Shown here in pieces: positions 24,306 through 34,500 of a DNA stretch of 64,000 nucleotides (position 1 is the first letter of the stretch; each line of letters opens with the position of its first letter). Source of the stretch: Boothiomyces macroporosus. Taxonomy: Eukaryota > Chytridiomycota > Chytridiomycetes > Rhizophydiales > Terramycetaceae. The position numbers were made by a program, and so were the translations under genes. The stretch is from positions 62,001-126,000 of the forward strand of contig JADGKB010000025.1 of assembly GCA_027604185.1 (NCBI GenBank), read 5' to 3'. Below the pieces are notes generated by a model, which saw nothing but the letters and a program-made list of their open reading frames with translations, searched no databases and was not told where the DNA came from.

Positions 24306-25913
24306 ATGGATCTCAAACCAGTCGTCGACGCAATCAATAATTTATCAACCAGAGTAAGTTTGAATTAAGATAGCTTGATGAATATCAAAAAGAGACTCGT
24401 GCTGAACTAAACTTGCTAAAGAACAGCATTGTTCCTCCTTCCCCAACTTTCAAGATTCACCAATCGAGTACTAGTAGCTTTAATGCGTAGATATCCCCGA
24501 ACCATTAAACTTGGAAGCTGAACAGCAACCATTAACCAAGAGATCTTCCTTTGGTAATCGGGAAACAACAGCTGTTTCTCCAGCCCCAAAAGCTGGGAAA
24601 AGTCAATATCCAGATAGAATTATCTTGACTACTTACCCTGGAAACTCCAAGGTTAACCCAATTCCGTTGAACTGGGGGGCGGAAGATGCAGCTGCAAGAG
24701 GACCGATTGTTGCTTCACGCCATCCTCAATCACTCCCATTAAGAAACGCAATAGGGGCTCACGGTGGTGCATATTCCATCTATAGAGCGCTTGCAGTTGC
24801 TATGGGCCAATTGGATGCAAATCACAAACCAAACTTGGTTAATACAGAACCGGTTTTCCACGTCCCTCCAAACAAGTCTTGGTAAACGGACCTTAATATT
24901 AGGTTTGACCCAATGAAAATTGTTTCCATGGATCCTTGGGGGCATTTGGTTCAGGAAGCATTTGGCGACAAGTTGAAAGAAGGGTTGGATTTGCGACCAA
25001 CAATCGCACTTACTAAAGCACATATGCAGTTGGCTGAAATTGAATCTATGGTGAAAGATGGAAGCTTAAAAATTGATGGAAAAATTGTTCTTGACAAGAA
25101 GGGACAATTAATGGTTACTAAAGGTGCTGTAGAGCCAGTTTGGTACTTACCTGGTATCGCAAAACGTTTTGGGGTGGATGAAATTTCTCTAAGACGTGCG
25201 TTGTTTGAAGATACTGGTGGCATGTACCCTGAATTGATCACCAGAGGCGATTTGAAAGTATTTCTGCCACCTATTGGCGGCTTGTCGATCTATATTTTTG
25301 GGCCACCAGCTTATATCTCTGATCCTACCAAGAAATTAACTGTTAGAGTTCACGATGAATGTAATGGCTCGGATGTGTTTGGTTCAGATATTTGCACCTG
25401 CAGACCATACCTTATTTATGGTATTGCTGAATGTGTACGACAGGCTCAAGAAGGAGGTGTCGGTTTGATAGTTTACTTCCGTAAAGAAGGAAGGGCTTTG
25501 GGAGAAGTAACGAAATATTTGGTTTACAATGCAAGAAAGAGAGCAGAAGGTGGTGATACTGCAGCAAATTATTTCCTTAGAACTGAAAATGTTGCAGGTG
25601 TTAAAGATATGCGTTTCCAAGCTACAATGCCTGATGTTTTGCACTGGTTAGGAATTCAAAAGATTGATCGAATGATCAGTATGAGCAACATGGTAAATGG
25701 GGTTAATTGTAGAAATATGATGCCATAGTCGGCTCTGGTATATCAATTTTGGAAAGAGTGGAAATCCCTCCAGAGATGTTGCCTCCTGACAGTCAAGTTG
25801 AAATTGATGCTAAAATTGCTTCTGGTTACTTTTCTGCAACTTCTGCTAAATCTGCAGAGCCGCCAAACCTTGAAAATATCAAAGGAAGAACTTGGGATGA
25901 TATCAATCATTAA
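24306..25913 (+). CDS. URC1: URC1, GTP cyclohydrolase II-like uracil-catabolism enzyme
   Basis: Five exons (24306-24353, 24374-24467, 24491-24881, 24903-25692, 25713-25913), introns 20, 23, 21 and 20 nt, 507 residues. URC1 resembles GTP cyclohydrolase II (RibA) but belongs to the uracil-degradation (URC) route. The zinc-type pattern Cys-x10-Cys-x-Cys is present (ECNGSDVFGSDICTC), followed by RKEGRALGEVTKYLVYNARK; the RALGE variant is what separates URC1 from RibA's RGIGL. A large N-terminal part has RIILTTYPGNSKVNPIPL and RNAIGAHGGAYSIYRALAVA, also typical of URC1. The second intron could instead start six bases later, without changing frame. Neighbours UPRT and URC4 support the assignment. 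Confidence 0.92.
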
Positions 25914-25985
25914 TTCTAATAAAATAGTTTTGATTCGACTTGGTTTGTTTATTCATGTAAACAAATTGGAAACGAATTTTCCAAA

Positions 25986-26670
25986 ATGTCCACAGAAGGT
26001 ATCTAGGCATATAATTAAAGCAAAATATCAAGGACCAAGGTCTCAGCGATTTAAGGTAGTCCAATGTCTGATGTAGACTGACCGTTCCGCGACAAACGAT
26101 ATTGGACCTGGAGATTACGACCTCAGCGGCGTACATCTTTACTAATCCAGGATACCATGGCAGCAAAGACATTATTGAAGCCCACATCAAAGCTGGGGGT
26201 TGGGATTGTAAAGTCAATTCGCTTCCCAAACTATAAGAGCGATGTAAATGAAGCTAACATAGATTCCTGGCGCTGGCCAATACGAAACAAAATCATTTAT
26301 CGATTTGATTTCATCTAAATGCACCTCCACAAGAGAAACCTTTAATACGCGCGAGAAAAAGAACTGTGTAGATCTAAGGCTAAGGAAGGTGAGGCTATTT
26401 TAACAAGAACACTTGCTTCGATTCACCAGGACCCGCAATTTACAACATCAACTACGCTATTGGGCGGCATGTAGCTAATGATAATAAGTTTGCACTCGAC
26501 AAAAACACATGGATGAAAATGGTAAATGAAATTGATGATAGAGGGATATTGAAAATGCAGAGCAGATGCTAAACTTGAAAGACTTGATTGGGAAGCACGA
26601 CATATTCACAGACAAGAAGGCCTGTCGCCGAATGGCTTATTTATCTTTATATTATCCCCTTAAAGGATGA
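25986..26670 (+). CDS. STPGR (sperm-tail PG-rich) flagellar protein
   Basis: Seven small exons (25986-25998, 26021-26055, 26077-26130, 26151-26243, 26263-26388, 26408-26521, 26542-26670) with introns of 22, 21, 20, 19, 19 and 20 nt give about 187 residues. An in-frame GTAGCTAATGATAATAAG at 26471-26488 could be an extra 18-nt intron. Repeats of the STPGR/SHIPPO type are visible: GPGDYDLSG, IPGAGQYETKSF and SPGPAIYNINYAIG. Proteins with these repeats line or bind axonemal microtubules. The gene sits between URC1 and URC4, which have an unrelated function. AATAAA follows the stop by two bases. Exon 5 to 6 is the least certain join. Confidence 0.68.
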
Positions 26671-26778
26671 AATAAATGAGTATCCGATCCAATAATTGTA
26701 TTCCGCACTAGTGTAACATTCCTCTTTGAGCATATCCGTAGTCACGCTGCCGCTGGTGGCTTTCCCGCAATTCAACAA

Positions 26779-28086
26779 ATGCAATCAACCATTGAACACA
26801 TAAAGTCATTGGATTCAATCCGTCTCAGAACAAATTTAGTATTTTCGCACCCAGAATGTCTTCAAAACTTTGATATAGACTTGTCGAAACTCCCTGCTGT
26901 TGCTGATCTTGTCGTTGAATTGATCAAGAGGGATTACAAGTCCCCAGCAGAAATCCCACCTCATTCAAGATGGAGACATTTCGAGGCATCGCCAGTGTTC
27001 AATAAAACAATTGACCGTATTGGGGATTTGATCAAAAGCTGGAAGACTGCGGGAATTGATCATCTTGAAATTGTACGCAGATTGCTCGACTTGTTTGTAA
27101 CTTCCGTCTTGTTGGATGCTGGTGCAGGAGCAAAATGGAAATATACTAATAGCAGCGGCACCTACAATCGTTCAGAAGGTTTGGGAATTGCGTCGTTGGA
27201 TTTGTTTTTGGAAGGTGCCCTTTCATCTTCAAGCAACCCCTTCCAGTGTGATTCCAAAGGTCTTGAAAATATTACTGTTGAAAAATTAAGCAAAGTATTC
27301 CAAGTAAGTGAAGAAAACCCACTTGTCGGGCTAGAAGGACGATGTAACTTGTTGCAAAGACTTGGCTCCACTTTGTTGAACTACCCAGAGTTCTTTTCAA
27401 GAGATTCGGTTTCCAGGCCTGGAAATTTGGTTGACTATCTGATTAACCATCCTACAACCAAGACTGTCGATGGAACTCACCAAGTTCAAATTGAATGTTT
27501 ATGGCACGTGGTAGTAGTAGGATTTAGCGGGGTTTGGCCTGATACTAGAACCAAACTAGGTGATACCTCATTGGGAGATGTCTGGCATTGTAAAGCTTTG
27601 GAAGCTGTTTCTAAACTTCCATCAAAACCACTAGGGCAATGGCCTGGATCCGAATCACTAGTTACATTCCACAAGCTGTCCCAGTGGCTCACCTATTCGC
27701 TTATGGAGCCATTGCTGTTGGCCAATATTAAATTTATCGGTGTAGAAAAGATGACAGGACTTCCAGAATACCGCAATGGTGGGCTATTCGTAGATATGGG
27801 GGTTCTTACTTTGAAAAAGAGCATCCTATCTTCTGTACCTGCTGGAACCATTCCTAAGTTCCAAGTTTGGGATGACGCAATTGTGGAATGGCGTGCCTTA
27901 ACCATTCCACTTCTAGACAAGACCGCTGAATTGGTTAGACAGAGACTGAATATGACTGCAGAGCAGCTCCCGTTAGCAAAGGTTTTGGAGGCTGGAACTT
28001 GGAAAGCAGGAAGAGAAGTAGCAGCCAAATTAAGAAAAGACAAAGGCCCTCCAATCGAAATTATCTCTGATGGTACAGTGTTTTAA
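26779..28086 (+). CDS. URC4: URC4, DUF1688 uracil-catabolism protein
   Basis: A single intronless exon of 435 residues, full length for DUF1688. URC4 is required for uracil use as a nitrogen source in Lachancea kluyveri; its exact reaction is not settled. Family hallmarks: IPPHSRWRHFEA near the N-terminus, LLDAGAGAKWKY, RSEGLGIASLDLF, WPGSESLVTFHKLSQWLTYSL and EWRALTIPLLD. Its presence beside URC1 and UPRT makes the set convincing. It is one of very few intronless genes here. AATAAA begins at the stop (TTTTAAATAAA). Confidence 0.93.
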   Translation: MQSTIEHIKSLDSIRLRTNLVFSHPECLQNFDIDLSKLPAVADLVVELIKRDYKSPAEIPPHSRWRHFEASPVFNKTIDRIGDLIKSWKTAGIDHLEIVRRLLDLFVTSVLLDAGAGAKWKYTNSSGTYNRSEGLGIASLDLFLEGALSSSSNPFQCDSKGLENITVEKLSKVFQVSEENPLVGLEGRCNLLQRLGSTLLNYPEFFSRDSVSRPGNLVDYLINHPTTKTVDGTHQVQIECLWHVVVVGFSGVWPDTRTKLGDTSLGDVWHCKALEAVSKLPSKPLGQWPGSESLVTFHKLSQWLTYSLMEPLLLANIKFIGVEKMTGLPEYRNGGLFVDMGVLTLKKSILSSVPAGTIPKFQVWDDAIVEWRALTIPLLDKTAELVRQRLNMTAEQLPLAKVLEAGTWKAGREVAAKLRKDKGPPIEIISDGTVF

Positions 28087-28148
28087 ATAAACAACGCTAG
28101 TCGAATATTTCTTTATTTTCAATTGCTGTAGCATAACATTGTTGCTAT

Positions 28149-28322
28149 CTATGGGCCAACAAAGATTCCACAATGTCCAGTCGCACCCTTTTCTCCAAAA
28201 CATTTCAATCGAGGGCTATTACAAACATAGGGAGTACTTCCACCGCATTCATGTCCAAGTCCAACCGGAATAGTACTTGGCGCAGCAAAGAGTGAAGCAG
28301 TCAGTAGTAAAACTTTAAACAT
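28149..28322 (-). CDS. small secreted Cys-rich protein A
   Basis: An intronless 57-residue ORF. A clear signal peptide (MFKVLLLTASLFAAPS) is followed by a short mature peptide with four cysteines spaced C-x7-C-x6-C-x9-C. The spacing is close to that of protein B at 29007-29189, which also starts MFK and has C-x6-C-x5-C-x8-C. The two are divergently transcribed about 680 bp apart and may be an old duplicate pair. Function is unknown; secreted, possibly effector- or wall-related. Shortness limits confidence. Confidence 0.6.
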   Translation of the reverse strand: MFKVLLLTASLFAAPSTIPVGLGHECGGSTPYVCNSPRLKCFGEKGATGHCGIFVGP

Positions 28323-29006
28323 TAGATTTTAATGAAAAGTATCACGCTGCTTTATACCATTTGAGTTCCCTGATCGAACAGTTATGGAAACTGAGTGGTA
28401 ATTGGAAATATAATCAAATTTCTCGGGCGAGAGCCAGGGTTGATATGGAATCCCTTTTAATTGATTTGCATTTGCGCGGGCCAATTTGAGGCAAGTTAGA
28501 CTTGACAATTATCAAGGCTTTTACCTCCTTTAACTTCCTTTATTGGGAAGAATGCCAACTTGATTGCTGCGCCGTCAGAAGAAGTTGGGTACTACTGAGC
28601 CCAAGCAGCTAATTTTCAAGCATCAAATTGGTAGATGGTAATTCTGTAAAATTAATTCGGCCATAGTATTAATAGTTTGTAAAATAAAATATCCACAAAA
28701 CTTCTATCCATAAACCAGCATTTATAAATAGAGAGGCTGCTGAGATCCTTGGTCCTTTTTGCAACCTGTGAGACCTATCTAAAGCGTTTGATCTAGAGTG
28801 TAGAGCACAGGACGGTAAGAAACAGTCGGCCAAGAACACTTGAACCACAAAGATCTGCGAGTGGGATTTATTGAATGCATTCAAACTACCTACCCTGATA
28901 TATTTTCATTTTTGTGAAATTAATGATCCATGTGAGATACCTGTTATTTCGGAGAAATGCCGAGCGTAAACAGCATTTAAACAGAGATGAATCCTTTGGA
29001 CCCATA
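28323..29006. other. 684-bp divergent spacer between two Cys-rich genes
   Basis: This region separates the starts of secreted proteins A and B. I see no further gene, repeat or RNA gene in it; the 71-codon minus-strand frame near 28669-28884 has no family signature or signal peptide. Confidence 0.45.
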
Positions 29007-29189
29007 ATGTTCAAACTGCTTCTTATCTCTATTGCCGTAGCCATTCCTGCAACTGGCACAATCCAAGAAGGCGGTTTATGTCTTCGCAGACCACGGGATT
29101 GTGCACCAGGATTAGAGTGCCAAGCAGCAGGGCTTGACACACCTAGATGTTTGCCTCCTGGAAGCGGAGATGTTGGTGACTTTCCATGA
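29007..29189 (+). CDS. small secreted Cys-rich protein B
   Basis: An intronless ORF of 60 residues. I start at the ATG at 29007 because it gives a signal peptide (MFKLLLISIAVAIPATG); an upstream in-frame ATG at 28914 would bury it. The mature part has four cysteines in a pattern like GGLCLRRPRDCAPGLEC and ends Gly/Asp-rich. The pattern recalls small extracellular disulfide proteins generally, and I cannot name a family. The stop overlaps AATAAA (TGAATAAA), supporting a real transcript end. See protein A for the likely paralogue. Confidence 0.62.
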   Translation: MFKLLLISIAVAIPATGTIQEGGLCLRRPRDCAPGLECQAAGLDTPRCLPPGSGDVGDFP

Positions 29190-29761
29190 ATAAACCTAGC
29201 TTTTGTTTCTATTCATACTTTGCATACACATTTATTTTAATTCAAATTGAATCGGATTATCAAGTGATTTGCTGCTTCCAATAAGAAGACAAAACTCACC
29301 TTTTAACTTCAATTCAGACGATTCAAGCGCTCTTTATAAAGAAATCTTTCTGATCAGATAGACTCAAGTTCCAACAAAATAAATTTGGTTACTTCATCAG
29401 CAATATGATAGAATCCATTCCTACATCAAATCTAAATCCACTAATCAATTATGCGGTTAAAATAATGTCGGTACTCCAATATGCAAACCGCGTATGAAGA
29501 TCGACAAAATGTTCAAAATTTAAAGGATTCAATACTTGGAACAATCAGAAACTATATACAGCTACATTTATATTGTTTACCCAAAGACTTTCCCTGCTTT
29601 GATTCTATTGATAGAATACAATACACAATGTCCGTTGCTTTCACGACATTATCAGACTCGCCTTGTTATTTCAATGATGTTGTTATAAAATATTGCATAT
29701 TATATGAATGTGTTGCAGCGAGTACTATGACGTACATCATGCGTGCGTAAATTCTATTAAA
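29190..29761. other. 572-bp intergenic stretch upstream of permease
   Basis: An 89-codon plus-strand frame (29481-29750) overlaps the possible upstream permease start and has no recognisable feature. I treat it as chance. No RNA gene or repeat is seen. Confidence 0.4.
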
Positions 29762-31432
29762 ATGTTCAACAAGATATCCCAATTTATCCAAAAGTTACAG
29801 CTTGACCTATTCCAATTTACACTTATTAAGGTAGATGACGATTATCTAAAACAACGGTTACTGCATCCTTCCTGGATTTCAAAGTCATACCTACTCTTCT
29901 TTTCTATCGCAACTGTGATTAGCGGAGAGTATTCAGCTTGGAATATGGGGCTAGTAAATGGATGGGGCTCACTCTTTAGTGCTGCAATAATAGCAAATTT
30001 GTATTATTGGTGTCTGCTTTTATGTTTAGCTGAATTATCAACAGCAATGCCATTTTCAGGCGGACAGCTTACATTTGTAGCTGCCACTATGGGGAATGTA
30101 TTTGCGTATATTGTTGGGTTTACAGTGTTTATGCAGTTTCTGTTACTATATTCCCAAACCGCATTGGTGGTTGGTGACTTTTATATGACGCTGGCTGGCC
30201 TTACAAACCAGCAAATGGAATACTACCAATATTTTGTAAATTTGATAGTAATCCTGTTCTGTTCAGCTATTGCAACTGATTTAAAGTTATTTTGTAGAGT
30301 AGTTTGGGGGTTAACTGCAATTTCGATCATTATGATCGTAGTAGTACTAATTTTGATGATTCCAAAGTTTCACCTTGGGGCATTTCAAATGAATTTGGGG
30401 TTTGACAACGGACCATTTCTGAATAATGGAATCACCGGGATATTCCAGTCTATTCCTTATGCGATATGGCTTTTTATTGGAATAGAATGCACCCCTAATT
30501 TGGCAGAAGAGGTGGATGATGTAGAAACTACTATTCCAGCTAGTATGCTTGGTGGATTTGGTGTGCTAACTTTGCTTGCTTCAATAAGTATGGTACTGGT
30601 GGGATGTAACCCGGGAATTCAAGACTTGGAGGGTGCAATATACCCTTTAAATGACCTACTGTTTGCAAACTATAACGTTGACCCCAACTCCGCAACTGGT
30701 GTATTTTTCAAATGGATAATGTCATTTGGAATAACTGTGTCTACTTTGGGATGTATGATGGGATGCATTCGTTTGGTTTATGCTTTGAGTCGTGGAGGGT
30801 ACTTTCCGCATTACTTATCTCTTACATGTCAAAGTAGAGCAAAAGGCTCATTTGCAAATGGTACACCTCTCTTTGCAATCGCTGGGTCAGCAGTAGCAGC
30901 GTACGGAATGATGATTGTAACATTTTTGCTTGATTCAACACCAGTGGGAAGCTTTCTCGTATACGGATCAGCTTTTTATGGGCTGATTGCTGGAATGTTC
31001 ACATTCGCTTCATATCTAATTCTAAAAGTGCGTTCTCCGTCACTGAAAAGACCGTTTTCCCTTAAATATTCAGTAATATCTTACACTGTTCCGATTATTG
31101 GTCTGGTGTTGTCGATAATCAGTATCGGCGGCTGTTTTTCGGCGGATGCAAACAACACGATACTGTTGTATATTATGGTCATTCAAGTTATACTCTCACT
31201 CATTTATTATATATTTGTGGTGCGAAAAAGGCTGGTGTTATCTGCAGATCAGAAATTCATTAGGGCTCAAATCGCAAAGATTAAAATGAATTCTATACAG
31301 AAAGAACGTGAAATGCACACCAACAGCAGAAAAGAGGGAGTTACTTCAATTACTTCAAAAACACAAAGACTTTTCACACTCGATAAGCCTGCAGCCACTA
31401 AGAAGATCAATGAACACGAATTGCCAAGGTAG
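29762..31432 (+). CDS. APC-superfamily amino acid/amine permease
   Basis: A single exon, 556 residues from the ATG at 29762; an ATG at 29708 in the same frame is an alternative. About twelve hydrophobic segments are visible. SGEYSAWNMGLVNGWGS and LCLAELSTAMPFSGGQLTF match the first two helices of APC transporters of the ethanolamine/amino-acid type (EAT-like), and IGIECTPNLAEEVDD matches the helix 6 region with the conserved Glu. The C-terminal tail is cytosolic and Lys/Thr-rich. It probably imports amino acids or amines at the plasma membrane; substrate cannot be read from sequence. Confidence 0.85.
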   Translation: MFNKISQFIQKLQLDLFQFTLIKVDDDYLKQRLLHPSWISKSYLLFFSIATVISGEYSAWNMGLVNGWGSLFSAAIIANLYYWCLLLCLAELSTAMPFSGGQLTFVAATMGNVFAYIVGFTVFMQFLLLYSQTALVVGDFYMTLAGLTNQQMEYYQYFVNLIVILFCSAIATDLKLFCRVVWGLTAISIIMIVVVLILMIPKFHLGAFQMNLGFDNGPFLNNGITGIFQSIPYAIWLFIGIECTPNLAEEVDDVETTIPASMLGGFGVLTLLASISMVLVGCNPGIQDLEGAIYPLNDLLFANYNVDPNSATGVFFKWIMSFGITVSTLGCMMGCIRLVYALSRGGYFPHYLSLTCQSRAKGSFANGTPLFAIAGSAVAAYGMMIVTFLLDSTPVGSFLVYGSAFYGLIAGMFTFASYLILKVRSPSLKRPFSLKYSVISYTVPIIGLVLSIISIGGCFSADANNTILLYIMVIQVILSLIYYIFVVRKRLVLSADQKFIRAQIAKIKMNSIQKEREMHTNSRKEGVTSITSKTQRLFTLDKPAATKKINEHELPR

Positions 31433-31589
31433 CGACACTGTCACTGGCCATAAATAAAACCTTGTATTGATGCTTTGCCTCTGAGCATAATGGATATAGC
31501 AAATCTATGAATAATATGATTCACTCTTAAAAGTCACGCTTGGATTTACGCGTTTCTTCAAAAGTTTTTGAGTATAAACAACTTGTTGT

Positions 31590-34500
31590 ATGTCAGAAAC
31601 AAAACATATTGCACACGCTGCGTTGCCAACAAAACCATACAGCGACGAGCGTATAGCTTGGATAAAGCGCAAAGTCGAAAACAGTCTGGCGACAGAACTT
31701 GAACATGCAAAGGAGATTTTGGAGCAACTACCAAATTACGATCCAAATGAAAAAATGGACCTGTTTAAGGATTGTTTAACTCGAAATAACAATGAAAACT
31801 TGCAAATGCTAGTTGATTTTCTAGAGGATACATTCAAATCAAACACTGCTTTGTTATTTTGGACTGAAAAAGTTGTTTCTAAAGTTGAACTACCAGCTCA
31901 ACAGGATTCAAAGCAAAGTATTATGAATGAAACGCAAGTGACTGAAGTGAAGGCAGATGGTGAAGAAGTTCCTCAAGCAGACGAACCTCAAGCACAAGAA
32001 ACGAACCCTTCTATGCAGACAACCGGGGATATTCCATCAATAGAAAAACTGCCAGAATCGTCCGAAATTGATGCTGTAAATGAGACTGACCCTAGGATAT
32101 CCCAAACACTGTACAAGTGGAAAATTCCATATCAGAATCTAAATTTATGACATATGAAACTGTATCGTTATTCATGGCTGTTCAAAATATTCCAGAAAAT
32201 GTGGTAGAATCAAATGCAGTTTTCTTTATTAAAAATACCCCAGGTCCAGTACCTCAGGCATCTTCTCCAGCTAGTAATTTTTCTTTTATTCAGGCGCTGA
32301 TGATATCCTGCCAAATCATCTAGAAATCGGTTTGTTTTCCAATCAGGCCTTGATTATGCTTGAACAGGTGTTGGAAGATATTATCATTCCACTGCTTGGC
32401 AACATGGAGATCAGTACTTTCCAAGAAGAAAAGGAAAGCTTTGGAGAAAATCAAGACCGAAATGATCCTGGGAATTCAAGAAATGAGGAGCTTAAAGCTG
32501 AGCTGCTGATTACAATGCAGAGATTTGCCAGCCAAATCAACCACACTGTTCAACAGGTTGCTGGGGAAACTAGATTAAAAATTCCAGACGAACTGACAGA
32601 GTTGAACGTTTTGGAGCCAATACAAGTGATACAAGATAAAGAAATTGTAAATCGACTTGAAAAATTGGCGGAAGAATGGATAGAAACCGTTTCAGGAGCG
32701 CTTGGGAAAGATGCCAAAAAAGTTCCTCTTGGAAATGTAGGAATATCTAACGCTAGGGTCCTTTGGCGGAAATTGAATACTGGAGGGATCGCAGTGCTTC
32801 TCTTTCAACACTGTACGAACAGTTGAACCTTCCAATCGTCCATAAAATAGTAAAGACCTTAAACATGGCCAAAGTTCCTTGTTCGTCTTCCTTGGAATTC
32901 CAACTGTCTGAACTAAACAAAATATACTCTGAAACAAAAGATAATGTAAAATTCCTCAGTACACTGGAAAGACATTTTAAAAATATAGTGATCGGTAGTA
33001 TGACTAGTGTAGAGGTAGTTGACGCTTGACATTTAGGACTCGTTAATGTCATTGATGAATGCAATCAGAATGGTCTGGATTATTTCACGTCATTATAATC
33101 GCGACGAAAGAATGGTGCCTTTGATGAGCAGAATAGCATGGGAGCTCTCAAATAAGGTCGCCAATGCGGTAAACATTCAAACGATTTTACGAGAACCTTC
33201 TCTTGAAACAAAAAAGAAAATACTTGATGCAAAATCACTGCTAGAAAAATGGAGCTCGACTTACTTCCAAGTGCGTGAACGAATCGAGCAGTCTGGTAGA
33301 GATCAAAGGTGGGAATTTGATCGAAAAAAGCTATTTGAACATACAAATTACATGTCGCTGAGGTGCGGTGATTTATATGAAATTGCTGAAGTGATGGATC
33401 AGTTTTACTCGATTTTCGGACCAGAATTAAAGGCAGTCACCGGGGATCCACAGGCAATTGACGAAGTCATAAAGAGAGTCGAGGCTCTAATTGTTCCATT
33501 TGAAACTATTCCGTTTGACATTTTCGATAAGAGACATCAGAATGCTTGGGAAGGGGTAATGGGCAGATTCAGGGAGCAAATAATACAAATTGAAGAGATG
33601 GCAAAACAGTTTATTGACGCCTCCTTCAAAAAACTTCATTCTGCGGAAGGTGCTTTCGACTTGCTGCAAAATATCAAAAATATCAAATCTAGAGATTCAA
33701 TCAACAAGCAGCTTATGGGCAAGTGGTATGAAATTCTAGATCAATATGCTAGAGAAGTCGACATTATCGAAGATATTTTTAAAAAACACAAAGACAATCC
33801 TCCATGTTCCAAAAATCAACCAAAAGTAGCAGGTGCAATCGCATGGAGCCATTCACTGTTTGACAGGATAAAGAAAACTATCGTACGTTTTCAATCCTTG
33901 CAAGAAATGGTGGCAAGTGATCAAGGAAGAATGGTTACCAAGAAATATTTGACTGTTGCCAAAGCAATGAGGGCGTACGAAGAACAGGTAAGTGCTTTTT
34001 AAGTTAGCTCTATCATCAGTGGTGCATCTCAGTGGAAGCAAACTCACTACAACTGCTCAAAAACCACATTCTAACAAGGGATCAAGCTCCAAATGCCAGT
34101 GCAGTAACAGCCGTTGGAGATAACATAAGTGTGAATTTCCGTCCTGAATTAAAAGACATTATCAAAGAGACAAAATATCTCGACAAGTTGAGCCTCTCTG
34201 TTCCAGAAGCTGCACTCAATGTCGCGCTTCAAGAAGAAAAATACTATCATTTGGTGGAAAACTTGAATACAATGATAAGGTCATACAAGGCAGTAATGGA
34301 TCCTCTTGATTCTTCTGAAAGAAAGCTGTTTGCTGTGCATATTAATGAATTGAGAAGAGTGATGAAGCCAGGATTCACGAGATTAAACTGGAATTCTTTG
34401 GGAATCCCCGAATTTATTCAGCGCTGCAACATGGAGATAAACAAATTATCTTCGTTAGTCAATCAAACCCGCAAAAATTCTTCAAACATTAGCCGCGCAA

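Noticed and set aside
29481..29750. 89-codon frame upstream of the permease
   Set aside because: No recognisable features, and it overlaps the permease's alternative start; likely chance.
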